Shown here: positions 10,385 to 21,559 of the stretch, piece after piece
Position numbering within the stretch: position 1 is the stretch's first letter
How the letters are laid out: each line of letters begins with the position of its first letter
Assembly (NCBI RefSeq): GCF_914767665.1
Contig: NC_059506.1
Span: 6,696,001-6,760,000, forward strand
Direction: 5' to 3'
Origin: Harmonia axyridis
Taxonomy: Eukaryota > Arthropoda > Insecta > Coleoptera > Coccinellidae
Length of the DNA stretch: 64,000 bases
The notes under the pieces: model-generated
Databases searched by the model: none
Seen by the model: the letters and a program-made list of their open reading frames with translations, nothing else
Told to the model about the DNA's origin: nothing
Position numbers and translations under genes: made by a program

Positions 10385-13145
10385 CTGGTGGTGAAACTCC
10401 AAAGTCAGTTCCAACTCCTACTCCAACGCCTCCTATGCCTGTATTTAATATTCCTTGGGGTACCATGCCTTGACTTCCGAATTTCTTTTGTAACTGTATC
10501 AGCTGCTGTGGTGTTAAAGGGGGTACTTTACCTCCTTGCAATTGGAATTGTGGGTTGTTAGCGATCAAGTTTTTCAACATTATTTGAAGTTGAGCATTAT
10601 CTATTCCGGGGGTTTTCACATCATCAGAAGGCAAATTTAAATCATCATTTGATTTGAGTTTGCTAATCTCCCTCTGAAGTACCTTGAGTTGGTCTACAAT
10701 GTCCAAGTCATCGGTTTTACTTTGTGGGTTATCTAGAGCCTTCAAAGCTTTTTGAAACTTCAGAAGCATGTCATCTTCTGATTTACTTTCTATAGTGTTC
10801 ATTTGTATTTTTCTCAGGATATCTTTAGTGAAGGACTCTTCTTCTTTTTTCCTTCTTACTTGCTTCATTGCTTCTATTAGCCTATTCTGAAAGTTGTCAT
10901 CATCGTCGATAGTCTTTGATTGCTTGTCATTCAGACTGTCTAGTAATTTCTCTATATTTGAAGCACTGCTAGCCCTACTTTTTGGTGAACTTAGTCTCAA
11001 ATTCTTCGTTTGTATTTCATCGATATCATTCGAAGAACTTTCTCGAGACCTCATTTCTCCTAATTCTAAAAGCTTCTCTTCTGCCATCTTCACTGTACTT
11101 GGAATAGTTCGATTATGAGCTTTCTTGATTGAAGTCGTTGGATTTCTTGCCCCGACTAGAGTAGTTTCATTCACTGTTTTTAATCCTTCACCCATTACTT
11201 TTGAGCCATTATTATCTTCCTTCAGCTTCTTCTTGGCTTGTTCGATAATGAAATTCTCTATTATCAATTTTAGCCAATTAATCTCAGTTTTCGTATTCTT
11301 CAAATCCTTTTCCAAATCCACTTCCTTCTTGTGTTCTAAATTAAGAATCTCCTGAGTTCTATTCAGATTTTCGATGGCATCTTTCAGTTGAATTTTGATG
11401 TGTCCTAACTCTTCATGATTCGCTTTGTTTGTGGTGTCCACTGCATATTGAGTTTTTTCCATCGAACTTGGTGTTTCATTGGGATTATTTATCTGATTCA
11501 AAACGTTCAACATTTCTTGAGTATTCATATTCTTCTTATCGCCTTCGAATGAATTTATAAGCCGTTGCTGCTCTTTCAAAAGATCCACTACTGATCTGAG
11601 CTTATTCACTTCGTATTTCAAGTCTTCTATGTGTTGTTTTTCCAACACTTCTTCCCTGTTATTTTTTTCGTAGCAATTGGATGGTGGATTCGCCCACATG
11701 TAAGCTTGTCCAAGTCTTGAATCACCAATATCCTCTGTTGCACTTGCCTTTTTATTTGTGGCTTCTATCTTCGAAAGTTTTCTCATTTCTGAATGAGTTG
11801 GAAATCCGGATTCGGAAGAATCTGGATTTGATCTCGAGATCACCATCTCTTCATTTTTATTGGGACCTCTTTTCATCTCGATTTGTAGTGGAAATTGAAA
11901 ATCAGATAAATCTGAATTGGTTCTTCGATTCGACATTCCTTCAAAGTGATCGTCGCTCTTCGTATGGGTATGAATAGTCTTGGAATCAGATTTAACATCG
12001 GATCTCCGGTCTTGAATTCCATCATGATTGCGTTGAACGTTCTTAGTTTCCTGGCGAATTTGATAACGGAAATCAGGATGATCTTCTGACATAACCATCT
12101 TTCTTCTCTGCGGTCTTTGTGTTTCTGATGATGATTTGTGTTTTTTCTGGGATTCTATTGTGTGGTTTTCGGAGTTTGCATGGTTTTGTGATTTTTTATT
12201 TGAGATTATCCCTGTAGCTTCAAATGGTGGAGGATTGTCTGGCATAGGAAGTTGCCTCATACCGACTTCATCTTGGGGTCTTTTGTTTCTATTGCCTTCC
12301 GTTGGTTCTTTTTTCGGATCCCTCCTAACAGGATCCTGTTTTGAATTTGATCTCATCTCATCAGTCCCCATGATGAGTGGGTCACTCATTTGGCTTCCTC
12401 TAGACTCCCCAGGAAAATTTAAATTTTTATCTTGATTCGATTCCAGAAAATTCTCAACTGATAGCGTTTGTTCTGGGTTCTCATGAACCATTCTTTTTTC
12501 TCTAGATTTCTCAGTAGAAGAAGAATCTGGGTTGCTTATTTTAGAATATATTTTTGTTACAGGTTTTGAATTAGCTTCAGTTGTTACGACTGTTTGAGTG
12601 ATATTTGTATCAGCTATGGATGATGCTAGATTAGATTCTGTTATGGGAATGTTACTAGCGAGTAGTTGGTAATTATACAGGGAAGGATTCGAATTATTTT
12701 CGGTTGAATTGGAAATGGTTCCGTTAGTTTTTGGCAATAATTCATTTTTGATGAAAATTTTCGGCTTGTTAATAGAAGATTCTTTTTTATTTTCGTTGGA
12801 GGACGTGGATTTGATTTTATTGAAGGATATTTCATTGACTGGTTTTGTTTCTTTCGATAACTGGTTTGAACGATCTGAATCTAGGTCATCTCTGAGTATA
12901 TCTTTAAGAACTTCATAAACTATCCCTTCTAACTTATTTCCTACTCTACCTACATTTTCCTTGAGTGCTTCAAGCTGGTTCTTCTCATCAGGCACGAAGA
13001 TTTCTGTACTTTTTTCGATTTCACTCGTTGTAGTTTTATCACAGTGTTCGGAACCGTCGCAGCTCACACTTTTCGTGTCACAAACGGCAGAAAATATGGC
13101 AAAAACAATCACGCACCAATGAAAATTCATTTTCCGGTAATTCAT
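10385..13145 (-). CDS. 5' coding exon of a secreted, Ser/Asn-rich coiled-coil protein
   Basis: About 920 codons open from the ATG at 13145. A second in-frame Met (residue 6, about 13130) starts a typical signal peptide (MNFHWCVIVFAIFSAVC), so the product is probably secreted. The first 480 residues are polar and low in complexity, rich in Ser, Asn, Lys and Glu. Residues about 490-530 and 575-645 have leucine-heptad spacing and look like coiled coils. The end is Gln- and Gly/Val-rich (PQQLIQLQKKFG, then GVGVGVG). The open frame runs 14 nt past a textbook donor (GGTGAGT; GT at 10384-10383) to a stop at 10371, so I end the exon at 10385, in phase 1. That phase matches the exon at 490-1. A weak TATA-like run lies near 13197-13209. 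I recognise no family; extracellular matrix, cuticle, eggshell or glue proteins are possible from composition only. Confidence 0.75.
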
Positions 13146-13650
13146 AGAGATCGAATGATTTATAAACTGTTCGTTGTAATGTCGATGTGCAACTAACTAT
13201 AAAAATTGATGGAAAACTGTTTGCGAAAGACCGTGTTTACATTATTCCATTTCGATTATTCCAGAGTGCGAAATATGCTCAGCGAAACTAGGACGAATGA
13301 AAAAATCCGCTGAATCTGCGGATTGGGACATAAAGCAAATTTCGAATTTCCAGTACTTGATGGATGGAATGTGTAGTGTGGAAAATTAAATCTGGTCCAC
13401 CGTGAATTTCTATACTGGTAATTGGTGTACGCATAAATCTTTGCTATGAATTGTAAAGGGAAACTACACCGGGTTTTGTATGTTACCTACCTACCTATAT
13501 ACCTAGAGCGTGGATCTTTTTTTTCTTGCCGGGGGTAATCGAAAAAAATTTTTTTTAAGACGACGTTTACCAAGGGCGTAGATCTTTTTTTTCTTGGGTT
13601 GGGGTAATCGAAAAAAAAAGTTTTGACGATAACGTTTATTCATATGTATA

Positions 13651-16133
13651 GTTGTTACGTTGTATAGACAACGTAATTACAAATTTAAGTGATTATGAAA
13701 TTTAGGTAGTTCCATCCCATCTATCTGACCACACCTCTCAAAAATTTTCTTTTTTTTTCGGTGAGTCCATTCCGAAGTCTGGGAAAAAACAAATTCGGCT
13801 ATTTAATGAGGAAACAATGGAAAGGTTCCTGGAACTATTGTCTGCTGAGGACTGGAGTGGCCTCACTTTTGAGGAAAATCAGTGTGATATAGATTGCCTC
13901 TGGGATAACTTTTTCGGCAGATTCAAGTCCATTTTTGATTTTGCTTTTCCCCTAATAAAGGTTCAGGTTAGTGATTCTCATAGAAGATATTTGGATAAAT
14001 CCACTCAAGTCATTGCAATTAAGAAACAATTGGATTACCTTTATACAGCGTCTCTTTTTCGCCCAGAATTAGCTTATCTCTACAAACAAACTAAAAAGCT
14101 ATATGACAGTGTTCTCGTGAAAAATAAGAAAGATCAAATTAAAAATCGCATAAATAACTCTAGTAATAAAAGTAAAACTGTTTGGCAGATAATAAATGAG
14201 ATAACTGGTAGTAAAATAAAAAAAGTTGATAATTCCATCAAAACTGATAATCCCCATGACCTATCAAATGCATTCAATAGACATTTTATCAATATTTCAT
14301 CATCAACAACAATGCAAAAGCCTCAATCCACATTCATTTCAGATGTTCGTTCTATCTGTCGGAACCCGAAAACATTCTTCCTCTTTGAAATTACACCAGA
14401 CGAAGTTATCAGCGTAGTAAATAAAATGAAAAATAAAAATTCTTTTGGATATGATGGTATTCCAATGTCTGTTATCAAGAGTTCTGTTGCTGAACCATTG
14501 GCCTATATTATTTATATGTCCTTCAAAGAGGGCATATTTCCTAAGTCACTGAAAATAGCTGTAGTGAAACCCCTTTTCAAAAAAGGGAGTTACGAAGATC
14601 TTGGTAATTATCGACCAATAAGTTTATTGACATCTTTCTCTAAGGTTTTTGAAAAAATAATTGTTAATAGGCTCCTAAATTTCTTCAATAAACATCGAAT
14701 TTTCTCGAAGTGTCAGCACGATTATTTGAAATCTAAGAGCATAGAGACTGCTGTGTATCAGCTGATTCGCTCTGTTCTTCGTGCATTGGAAGATGGAGAA
14801 GTTCCAACCGGTCTTTTCATAGATTTCTCAAAAGCTTTCGATTGTGTCAATCATGACGATCTTGTGGAAAAACTTAACTTTTATGGAATTAGAGATAAAC
14901 AGTTGGATTTTATGAGGAGCTATTTAAGGGATCGTCGACAGAGGGTTTCCTTGGAAATCAACGGTGTTCAATACCTATCGTTAGATGAAGAAGTGAAGGT
15001 AGGTGTACCTCAGGGAGGTATTTTCGGTCCTTTCTTATTCTTAATTTATATCAACGACCTACCAGACAACATTTTGTTGAAGGATGAACTTCGGTCAGAT
15101 ATGAGTGTGCTACCTGTTAGGAGCACACCAGAGAGTAGGGAAATAGAATTGCGTGATAATTTGTCTGCAGATTCGGATGTGCGGTTGTATCCGGAGGTCG
15201 TCATGTTTGTGGACGATACCAATCTACTGGTGGCGGCTTCTAGTATTTCGGAGGTTGTCATGATGGCTGAAAGAGGCTTTTATGCCATCGCAAATTGGTG
15301 TTATTCAAATAAAATAACCATTAATTCAAGCGAAACGGAATGTGTTGTTTTCAGTACTTCGCATTCAAGAATTAATAAACCAGAAAATATTGTTCTCTCT
15401 GGACAAACTGTGAAGGTTTCCGCCAGTACTAGCTTCCTGGGTGTTCTAATTGATCATCAGCTGAATTGGTCGGAACATATCAACTCATTGCGTAGTAAAT
15501 TAAACTCTGTTCTCTACACTCTCCGTGTTTTGGCATTGCAGTCCGACTCTGAGGTTATGAGGACAGTGTACTTCTCTAATTTTCATTCGATCATGTCCTA
15601 TAGAATCATAGCTTGGGGTAACGGTTCGGATGTTGGGAGGATTTTTGTGGTCCAAAAAAGAGCACTCAGAACCATGCTTGGTTTCACTGCGAGAACATCA
15701 TGTCGCGGACATTTTAAAAGTCAGGGAATACTTACTACTGCCGGAACTTATATTCTAAAATGCTTATTATTTTTTAAGAACAACCATGATCTGTTTCGGG
15801 AATATGAGAATTCCAATAGAACAAGGCGCATCCACCCGTTTCACTTTCCCAGATATTCACTTTCACTGACGCAGAGAAATGTAGAATATATGTGCTTGAA
15901 GCTGTTTGATAAGCTCCCGAGGAGTTATCAAATACTAAAAGGAAACCTTTTCAAAAATCAAATAAAAAAAACTATTGATAAATCTGGAACCATACAATGT
16001 CGAGGAGTACTTAATTTCTGTTTTTCAAATCTGAACGTTTTATTTTTGCATAGTTTCTTTAGTTATATTGACGTATTTTCTTTTCAATGTATGTTTTGAT
16101 TATGGAAATAAATAAATTATTATTATTATTATT
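13651..16133 (+). mobile_element. 5'-truncated Jockey/CR1-like LINE with long intact RT frame
   Basis: The element lies inside repeat family A. It begins near the end of the endonuclease domain: the frame upstream of the main ORF contains the terminal SDH motif (HLSDHTSQ, about 13718-13740). It ends in a (TTA)n tail (16110-16133), as many CR1/Jockey-type LINEs do. The flanks match uninterrupted family A sequence. Confidence 0.8.
13817..16099 (+). CDS. LINE ORF2 C-terminal part: reverse transcriptase
   Basis: 760 codons are open from the first Met; the frame is actually open from 13706, after a TAG at 13703. Reverse transcriptase motifs appear in order: NYRPISLLTSFSKVFEKII, FIDFSKAFDCVNHDDL (motif A), VPQGGIFGPFLFLIYINDLP (motif B), MFVDDTNLLV (motif C, catalytic FVDD), SFLGVLID and LNWSEHI (thumb). 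About 40 extra residues stand between YINDLPDNIL and VVMFVDD, where related LINEs have only a few. The endonuclease is lost by 5' truncation, so the copy cannot move on its own. It is otherwise intact, which suggests a fairly recent insertion. Confidence 0.85.
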   Translation: MERFLELLSAEDWSGLTFEENQCDIDCLWDNFFGRFKSIFDFAFPLIKVQVSDSHRRYLDKSTQVIAIKKQLDYLYTASLFRPELAYLYKQTKKLYDSVLVKNKKDQIKNRINNSSNKSKTVWQIINEITGSKIKKVDNSIKTDNPHDLSNAFNRHFINISSSTTMQKPQSTFISDVRSICRNPKTFFLFEITPDEVISVVNKMKNKNSFGYDGIPMSVIKSSVAEPLAYIIYMSFKEGIFPKSLKIAVVKPLFKKGSYEDLGNYRPISLLTSFSKVFEKIIVNRLLNFFNKHRIFSKCQHDYLKSKSIETAVYQLIRSVLRALEDGEVPTGLFIDFSKAFDCVNHDDLVEKLNFYGIRDKQLDFMRSYLRDRRQRVSLEINGVQYLSLDEEVKVGVPQGGIFGPFLFLIYINDLPDNILLKDELRSDMSVLPVRSTPESREIELRDNLSADSDVRLYPEVVMFVDDTNLLVAASSISEVVMMAERGFYAIANWCYSNKITINSSETECVVFSTSHSRINKPENIVLSGQTVKVSASTSFLGVLIDHQLNWSEHINSLRSKLNSVLYTLRVLALQSDSEVMRTVYFSNFHSIMSYRIIAWGNGSDVGRIFVVQKRALRTMLGFTARTSCRGHFKSQGILTTAGTYILKCLLFFKNNHDLFREYENSNRTRRIHPFHFPRYSLSLTQRNVEYMCLKLFDKLPRSYQILKGNLFKNQIKKTIDKSGTIQCRGVLNFCFSNLNVLFLHSFFSYIDVFSFQCMF

Positions 16134-16880
16134 ATCTGTAATGTGAATAAAAGAAGTTTGATAACGAACTTTGAACTAAATTACTTCAAATCTTTTTATT
16201 TTATTACCAACTTGGTTGTTAAATGACCTTATACTGGATGTTCCTTAATTATATGATAGTTACGGAGGGAAATGAGAGATTCCTCAGATAACTTTAAGAA
16301 TAAAAAGTCCCATGAATATGAGCCCGCAAACGCTATGTTTTCGAGATACAAGGTGTTTCAAGTGTGTCGTACTTTTATCTTTATTAATCTTCGCTAAAGA
16401 GTAGGAAATGAGTGCTTAAACTTATAATTGATTAATTCATTACAGTTTACCAGCTAACTAGCTAGAACTTCATAATAATTTGGATTTTCCTGAGGATTAC
16501 TAGAGACCTGTTTGAAATTAATAACATATACGATAAAACTATAACAAATCAAAAAGTCTACTACTGAACCAGAGTTTCATTTTACATTTTTCTAAACTAC
16601 CAGCAGTTCACCAAAAAATAGTTCTAAAGGAAAGAATCAGCCACTCTTCCAGAAAAAATATCACCCTGTGGATTTGCATTCAAAATTAGCATATTAGGTA
16701 CATGATTAAAACTTTAAATTGGAATATCTATAGCCAATTCAAATTTATTATCTTGTGGAGCGAAGGTTCTATGAGAAAAAACTTAAACTTTAACACCTGT
16801 ATCTCAAAAACAAAGAGTTTGGGGACTCATGTTATAAGATTTTTTTTATTAAAATTATCCGAGAAATCTGTTATCACCAT

Positions 16881-17497
16881 CTAAAAAACTTCATTTTCGA
16901 ATTAAATAACAAGTCTAGCCCCACAAAACAAGTTGATAATAAGAACAAATTATCAGAGAGATATAAATAAAGAAATTAAAAGGTCTCACCTTACGTTTTT
17001 TAAACCAGTAGCAAGAATATATGCGACGTTGCCAAACCTTCCTTCTATCAGTAGGTCGGCTAGATATAACTAAAGATATAATAAATAAATCAGTCAGTCT
17101 TTTTCAGGATACAACAAAATAAAAAATTATTTTGATGAATACTCAAACGTCGAAATTATACTCATTGATAAATCTCCATGAAGAAAATCACCCAATTAAG
17201 CCAGCAGTTTCATTTATTACCAATCCTTGTTCAAAATTATCGAAAGAATTAATACCGATTATCCAAACTCAGACTTATGCCAAATTCTCAATAAAAAATA
17301 GTATAGAATTAATAAATAAAATTGAACATATTAAGTTACCTAGAAATTGCAAGTTTATTTCATATGACGTAAAAAATTCATTTCCTAGTATCCCCCTATC
17401 GAAAGCATAAAGTTAATTGAAGAACTCTTAATAAAAAACCACAGAAACACAATTAAAAAGATGATATTTAGAATTGACTTAGAGTTTGTCTTGAACA
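16881..17497 (+). mobile_element. Penelope-like element fragment with 20-bp target duplication
   Basis: GAGAAATCTGTTATCACCAT occurs directly before (16861-16880) and after (17498-17517) this segment, an exact 20-bp target duplication inside repeat family A. The segment is nearly identical to 18939-19555. Its open frame (17132-17410) carries the N-terminal reverse transcriptase motifs PAVSFITNPCSKLSKEL and FISYDVKNSFPSIPL (motif A). The YVDD part and the GIY-YIG endonuclease are absent, so it is a 3'-truncated copy. Confidence 0.8.
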
Positions 17498-17560
17498 GAG
17501 AAATCTGTTATCACCATTTTTGTACCGCCAATTCAGGAACACCGTGTAGATATAGTCAAT

Positions 17561-18938
17561 TCAAAACTGATGTCTTCACATATAAACACATCCCACACAA
17601 TTTCTCCATGCGAATTACTCAGTTCAGTTCTTTGATAACTACATATCGAAATTTTGTGACGAGAAGATACAAAAAACCGAAAACAACGTGTAAGTGTATA
17701 CCGATGACGTATGCAAAAATTACAAATGGTAAATAAGAGGCCGACAAAGGGAATAGATGGATATAGAGCTCGTAGTGCAATAAAAGTACTCATCTTGAAA
17801 GCGATCATAAACTCATAAGCCGTAAAAGGGTCCGATATTTTACTGCCGTGTTGATTTCGAAGAAAAGTGAAAAATGATTATAGGTTCATTTTATGGAGAA
17901 ATTTTCGTTTTCCATCTTTGCGAGAATTTGTAATATGATATTTTGGAAATTTTGGGGGTAATTACCCCCAGTACCTCCTATTTCTATCTATATACTCCTA
18001 TCTGTAATATGAGAAAGAAAGGTTCTTAGAATTTGAAACTCTGTGGTACTCAGAATAAGAGAGATAGGCCAAATCAGGGAAAAAAGAGCTAGTCAAATAA
18101 AGAAAAATATACAGGGTGTTCCATTTGAAAAAATGAAGTTGCTATCAATATGTTGCCCACTCTGTATATATTTCGTTTTGTGAAATAATTTTAAAAAACA
18201 CTAGTCGATTTCGTGAAACTTTTGTAGAAAACTTTTTTTGTATCTCTTCTAGTAACAAACTTGAAGGGGGAGTCAAATTATGGTGAAAAACCCGGTACAT
18301 TCATCATGGAATCATCAAAGTTGATTTTGTCCATTTTCTTGGCTTTGAGTGTATCAACTAAGAAAAGAATCAATGAAAAAGAACAAAAAAAATCGAACAA
18401 ATATGTCTGACTTTAGTGATGCTTCACTTCAGAAGCTCTGCTACCTTGTAAGGATCTAAAACGATAACAAAGCGGTTCTCGTAATTTATCTACAGTTTAG
18501 ATATGGAGAACTATATTTATTATTCACTTCTGAGTATTTATTGATAGTATATTAATACTGAATTATATTATATCAGATTATAAAAACGGTTAATAGCTTG
18601 GTATATATCTTATCTGCTCATTTTCTAAAACAGTACTGACATACCGCCATCAACCATAGACTAGCTTATCTCTGTGTGCGTGCACACATGTCCGATTGCG
18701 AGGTTGCCAACCTAACGAAGTATGCTACCACACTGAGCCAGCATTACTTACGTTAACATATTTCAATATTATTTTGTTGAACTATTTCTGGTGTAACAAC
18801 GTGTTGTGTGAACATGGATCTTATTGAATTTTTAGAAGACGAATATGACAATTTCCTTGCCCATATATATAAATATGTATATGAAAATTATTAGTCAATT
18901 CGAGTTAAAAATGATAAAAACATATATTTCTTTTACAA
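17561..18938 (+). other. No clear gene; possible small repeat at 18113
   Basis: The stretch is AT-rich. A TACAGGGTGTTCCATTTG motif at 18112 resembles the ends of common insect MITEs, but I could not find its partner. An ATG at about 18813 opens a short acidic frame (MDLIEFLEDEYDNFLAHIY) that stops before the Penelope-like copy at 18939. It might be a lone exon or chance. Confidence 0.3.
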
Positions 18939-20517
18939 CTAAAAAAACTTCATTTTCGAATTAAATAACAAGTCTAGCCCCACAAAACAAGTTGATAATA
19001 AGAACAAATTATCAGAGAGATATAAATAAAGAAATTAAAAGGTCTCACCTAACGTTTTTTAAACCAGTAGCAAGAATATATGCGACGTTGCCAAACCTTC
19101 CTTCTATCAGTAGGTCGGCTAGATATAACTAAAGATATAATAAATAAATCAGTCAGTATTTTTCAGGATACAACAAAATATAAAATTATTTTGATGAATA
19201 CTCAAACGTCGAAATTATACTCATTGATGAATCTCCATGAAGAAAATCACCCAATTAAGCCAGCAGTTTCATTTATTACCAATCCTTGTTCAAAATTATC
19301 GAAAGAATTAATACCGATTATCCAAACTAAGACTTATGCCAAATTCTCAATGAAAAATAGTATAGAATTAATAAATAAAATTGAACATATTAAGTTGCCT
19401 AGAAATTGCAAGTTTATTTCATTTGACGTAAAAAATTCATTTCCTAGTATCCCCCTATCGAAAGCATAAAGTTAATTGAAGAACTCTTAATAAAAAACCA
19501 CACAAACACAATTAAAAAGATGATATTTAGAATTGACTTAGAGTTTGTCTTGAACAGAATTATTTTCAATTTAACGGTAATATTTATATTTCTGTAGAAC
19601 GTCTAATCATGGATAAAACTCTTAGCATCTTTTAGCTGAAATATTCATCAACACCCTTTGAGTAAAAATTTCCTTTATTGGTTTAGGTATGAAGATGACA
19701 TTATTTGTTGTTTTAAAGGTGGTAATAGACAGTTACGATGCTTTTTTGAGTTCTTGAATATAACCCAAAAATTTAATTCACTTCTGAAGAAGAGGTAGAA
19801 GAAAGTATAAATTTTCTTGATTTAACTATTTCAAGACGAAACGATGTACATGATTTCAGTATATATCATAAACCGACATATACTGATACCACAATACACT
19901 AATCGTCCAAACATCCGTATACCCAAAAAATGTCGGCATACAATAGTATGCTTCATAGATTGGTGAATGTACCTATGAATCAAGAAAATTTCTACAAAGA
20001 ATTTAATTTAATTAAACAAATGGGTATAACCCATTGTTAATTGACAAAATGTTAGAAAAGAAACAAAAAACAGTCGCGTTAAGTTTATCTTACCCTTTCG
20101 AAATAGAAAAAACAAAAAAATATATAACATTATCATATATAGAAGGCTTATCGGAAAATATTGCTGAATATTTCAGAAACAATCATGTTTGTTCTATTTC
20201 CTATAGATCATTAAATAATTTAGGTAAAATAATGGAAAAAAAAGGACATGATCGAAAAAGATATGAGATCTGGAGTTAATAAGTTAACTTGTAGTGACTG
20301 CCCAATGGTATATATTGGACAAACTGAAAGAACCTCCAAGAAAAGAATACACGAACACCAAAGAAGCCACACTGGTGATCACACCTTCTCGTCATATGCA
20401 GATCATTCAACAGAAAGTGGGCATAATTTCAATTCTAATTTCAAAATACTTCATATCGAAAATAAAAGTCACCGTTTGAATCTACTAGAGTCACATCTCT
20501 ACTCACAAAAATAGTAA
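18939..20517 (+). mobile_element. Penelope-like element, longer but decayed copy
   Basis: The first 617 bp match the fragment at 16881. The 19080-19469 frame carries the RT N-terminal motifs (FDVKNSFPSIPL). Across frameshifts follow remnants of the RT core (NGNIYISVERLIM near 19580, a DDIICCF-like catalytic piece near 19690). The region 20034-20514 encodes the linker and a GIY-YIG-type endonuclease (KLTCSDCPMVYIGQTERTSK then IHEHQRSH). Penelope elements combine exactly these domains. Several frameshifts and stops make it inactive. The N-terminal extension is missing. Confidence 0.8.
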
Positions 20518-20539
20518 GCAGACATACAAAATAGAAAGC

Positions 20540-21530
20540 CCAAATCCCTAAAAGTGCTTGCATGGAACGAAAATTCCATCAAAAATTCATTCTGTTATCC
20601 GAAACGCATTTAAAACCAGCCGATACTCTGTCAGTCCCAAACTACCGCTGCTACCGAAGTGACCGACTCACGGGTAGAAACAGTGGTGTTGCTGCATTAG
20701 TACAAACAAACACGAAAGAATCCACAAATATAATACTGAAAATCTAGAACATGCTGCACTGAATATCATGATGTCAGACAACACGCCCTTCAAACGCCGA
20801 CAACTTCAAAGAAATCCTCGGATAAAAACAGCCTTCTCCAGGAGATAAAACAGAGCCTTATGCAGAGCCCAGAGAACCATGAACCCCATGGATAAAAGGG
20901 AGGCAAACCGATGGACAAATAAGGTGAAAACCGAGATCCAGAATTTCAGGAACGAAAGATGGCAAACACTTTTAGAGAATATCAATGAAGACTACGACAA
21001 CTCCAAAGCTCATCATAAGCAAATGTGGGACCTTGAAAAGAATGGGCGATAAAAAGAACATATCCTTACCACTACATGGGCCAGGCCGTATTGTTCATAC
21101 AGACACCACAGTTCAGCGACCACGTCCTTAGAAACTGTCCCTTGTTTAGTGACCTCAGGCTCATTTACGGTCTATTTCTTCTCGAGTCGCCGGATCTCAG
21201 AATGGCCGATTTCTGTGCATCTCGAAATAATTTTGGCCCTTTATCAGCATTCGCGGCTGACGCTATATGTCGCCTCAACTCCTGGCATTCGGCCTAATCT
21301 GACATTCTTCTCCGGACAGCAATAATGTGAATGTGCCTAAGCGTAGTGATGAGCACTGCTCACGAACTACATTTTGCACTGCTGAGTATGTTCATACAGA
21401 CAAAGGAAAAGCCGACGTTTTCGCTGATAGATTCGAACTCCAATTCTCTGTGAATGAAACCCCGGAAGACGACGTCGACTTTGAGAAAACGATAGAAAGA
21501 AAAGCAAGGAAAATTCTAAGATGACAATGC
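20540..21530 (+). pseudogene. Jockey-clade LINE remnant (endonuclease start and linker)
   Basis: 20540-20747 encodes the beginning of a LINE endonuclease in two frames (KSLKVLAWNENS, then FILLSETHLKPADT). 20810-21060 encodes the basic linker typical of jockey ORF2 (KREANRWTNKVKTEIQNF), and 21376-21524 continues it (KGKADVFADRFELQFSVN). A foreign piece interrupts at about 21076-21370. Frames change several times, so it is dead. Confidence 0.6.
21076..21300 (+). pseudogene. C-terminal fragment of another LINE
   Basis: The frame contains DHVLRNCPLFSDLRLIYG, which resembles the His/Cys motif near the C-terminus of I/R1/CR1-type LINE ORF2 proteins. It sits inside the jockey remnant. The match is short, so the clade is not assigned. 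Confidence 0.4.
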
Positions 21531-21559
21531 GACTCAGCGTTAAGGCAAACTAACGCTCA

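Larger units (their letters stand above)
13500..17560 (+). repeat. Interspersed repeat family A, copy 2, split by two insertions
   Basis: The GCGTAGATCTTT start occurs twice (about 13505 and 13565). The repeat then stops at about 13650, resumes at 16131 (CTGTAATGTGAATAAAAGAA), stops again at 16880 and resumes at 17518. Each segment lines up in order with copy 1 at 758-1625. The two gaps are the LINE at 13651-16133 and the Penelope-like fragment at 16881-17497. Confidence 0.75.

Noticed and set aside
13159..13164. TATAAA box for the secreted-protein gene
   Set aside because: It lies only 14 bp before the ATG, so a start 25-30 bp downstream would fall inside the coding region.
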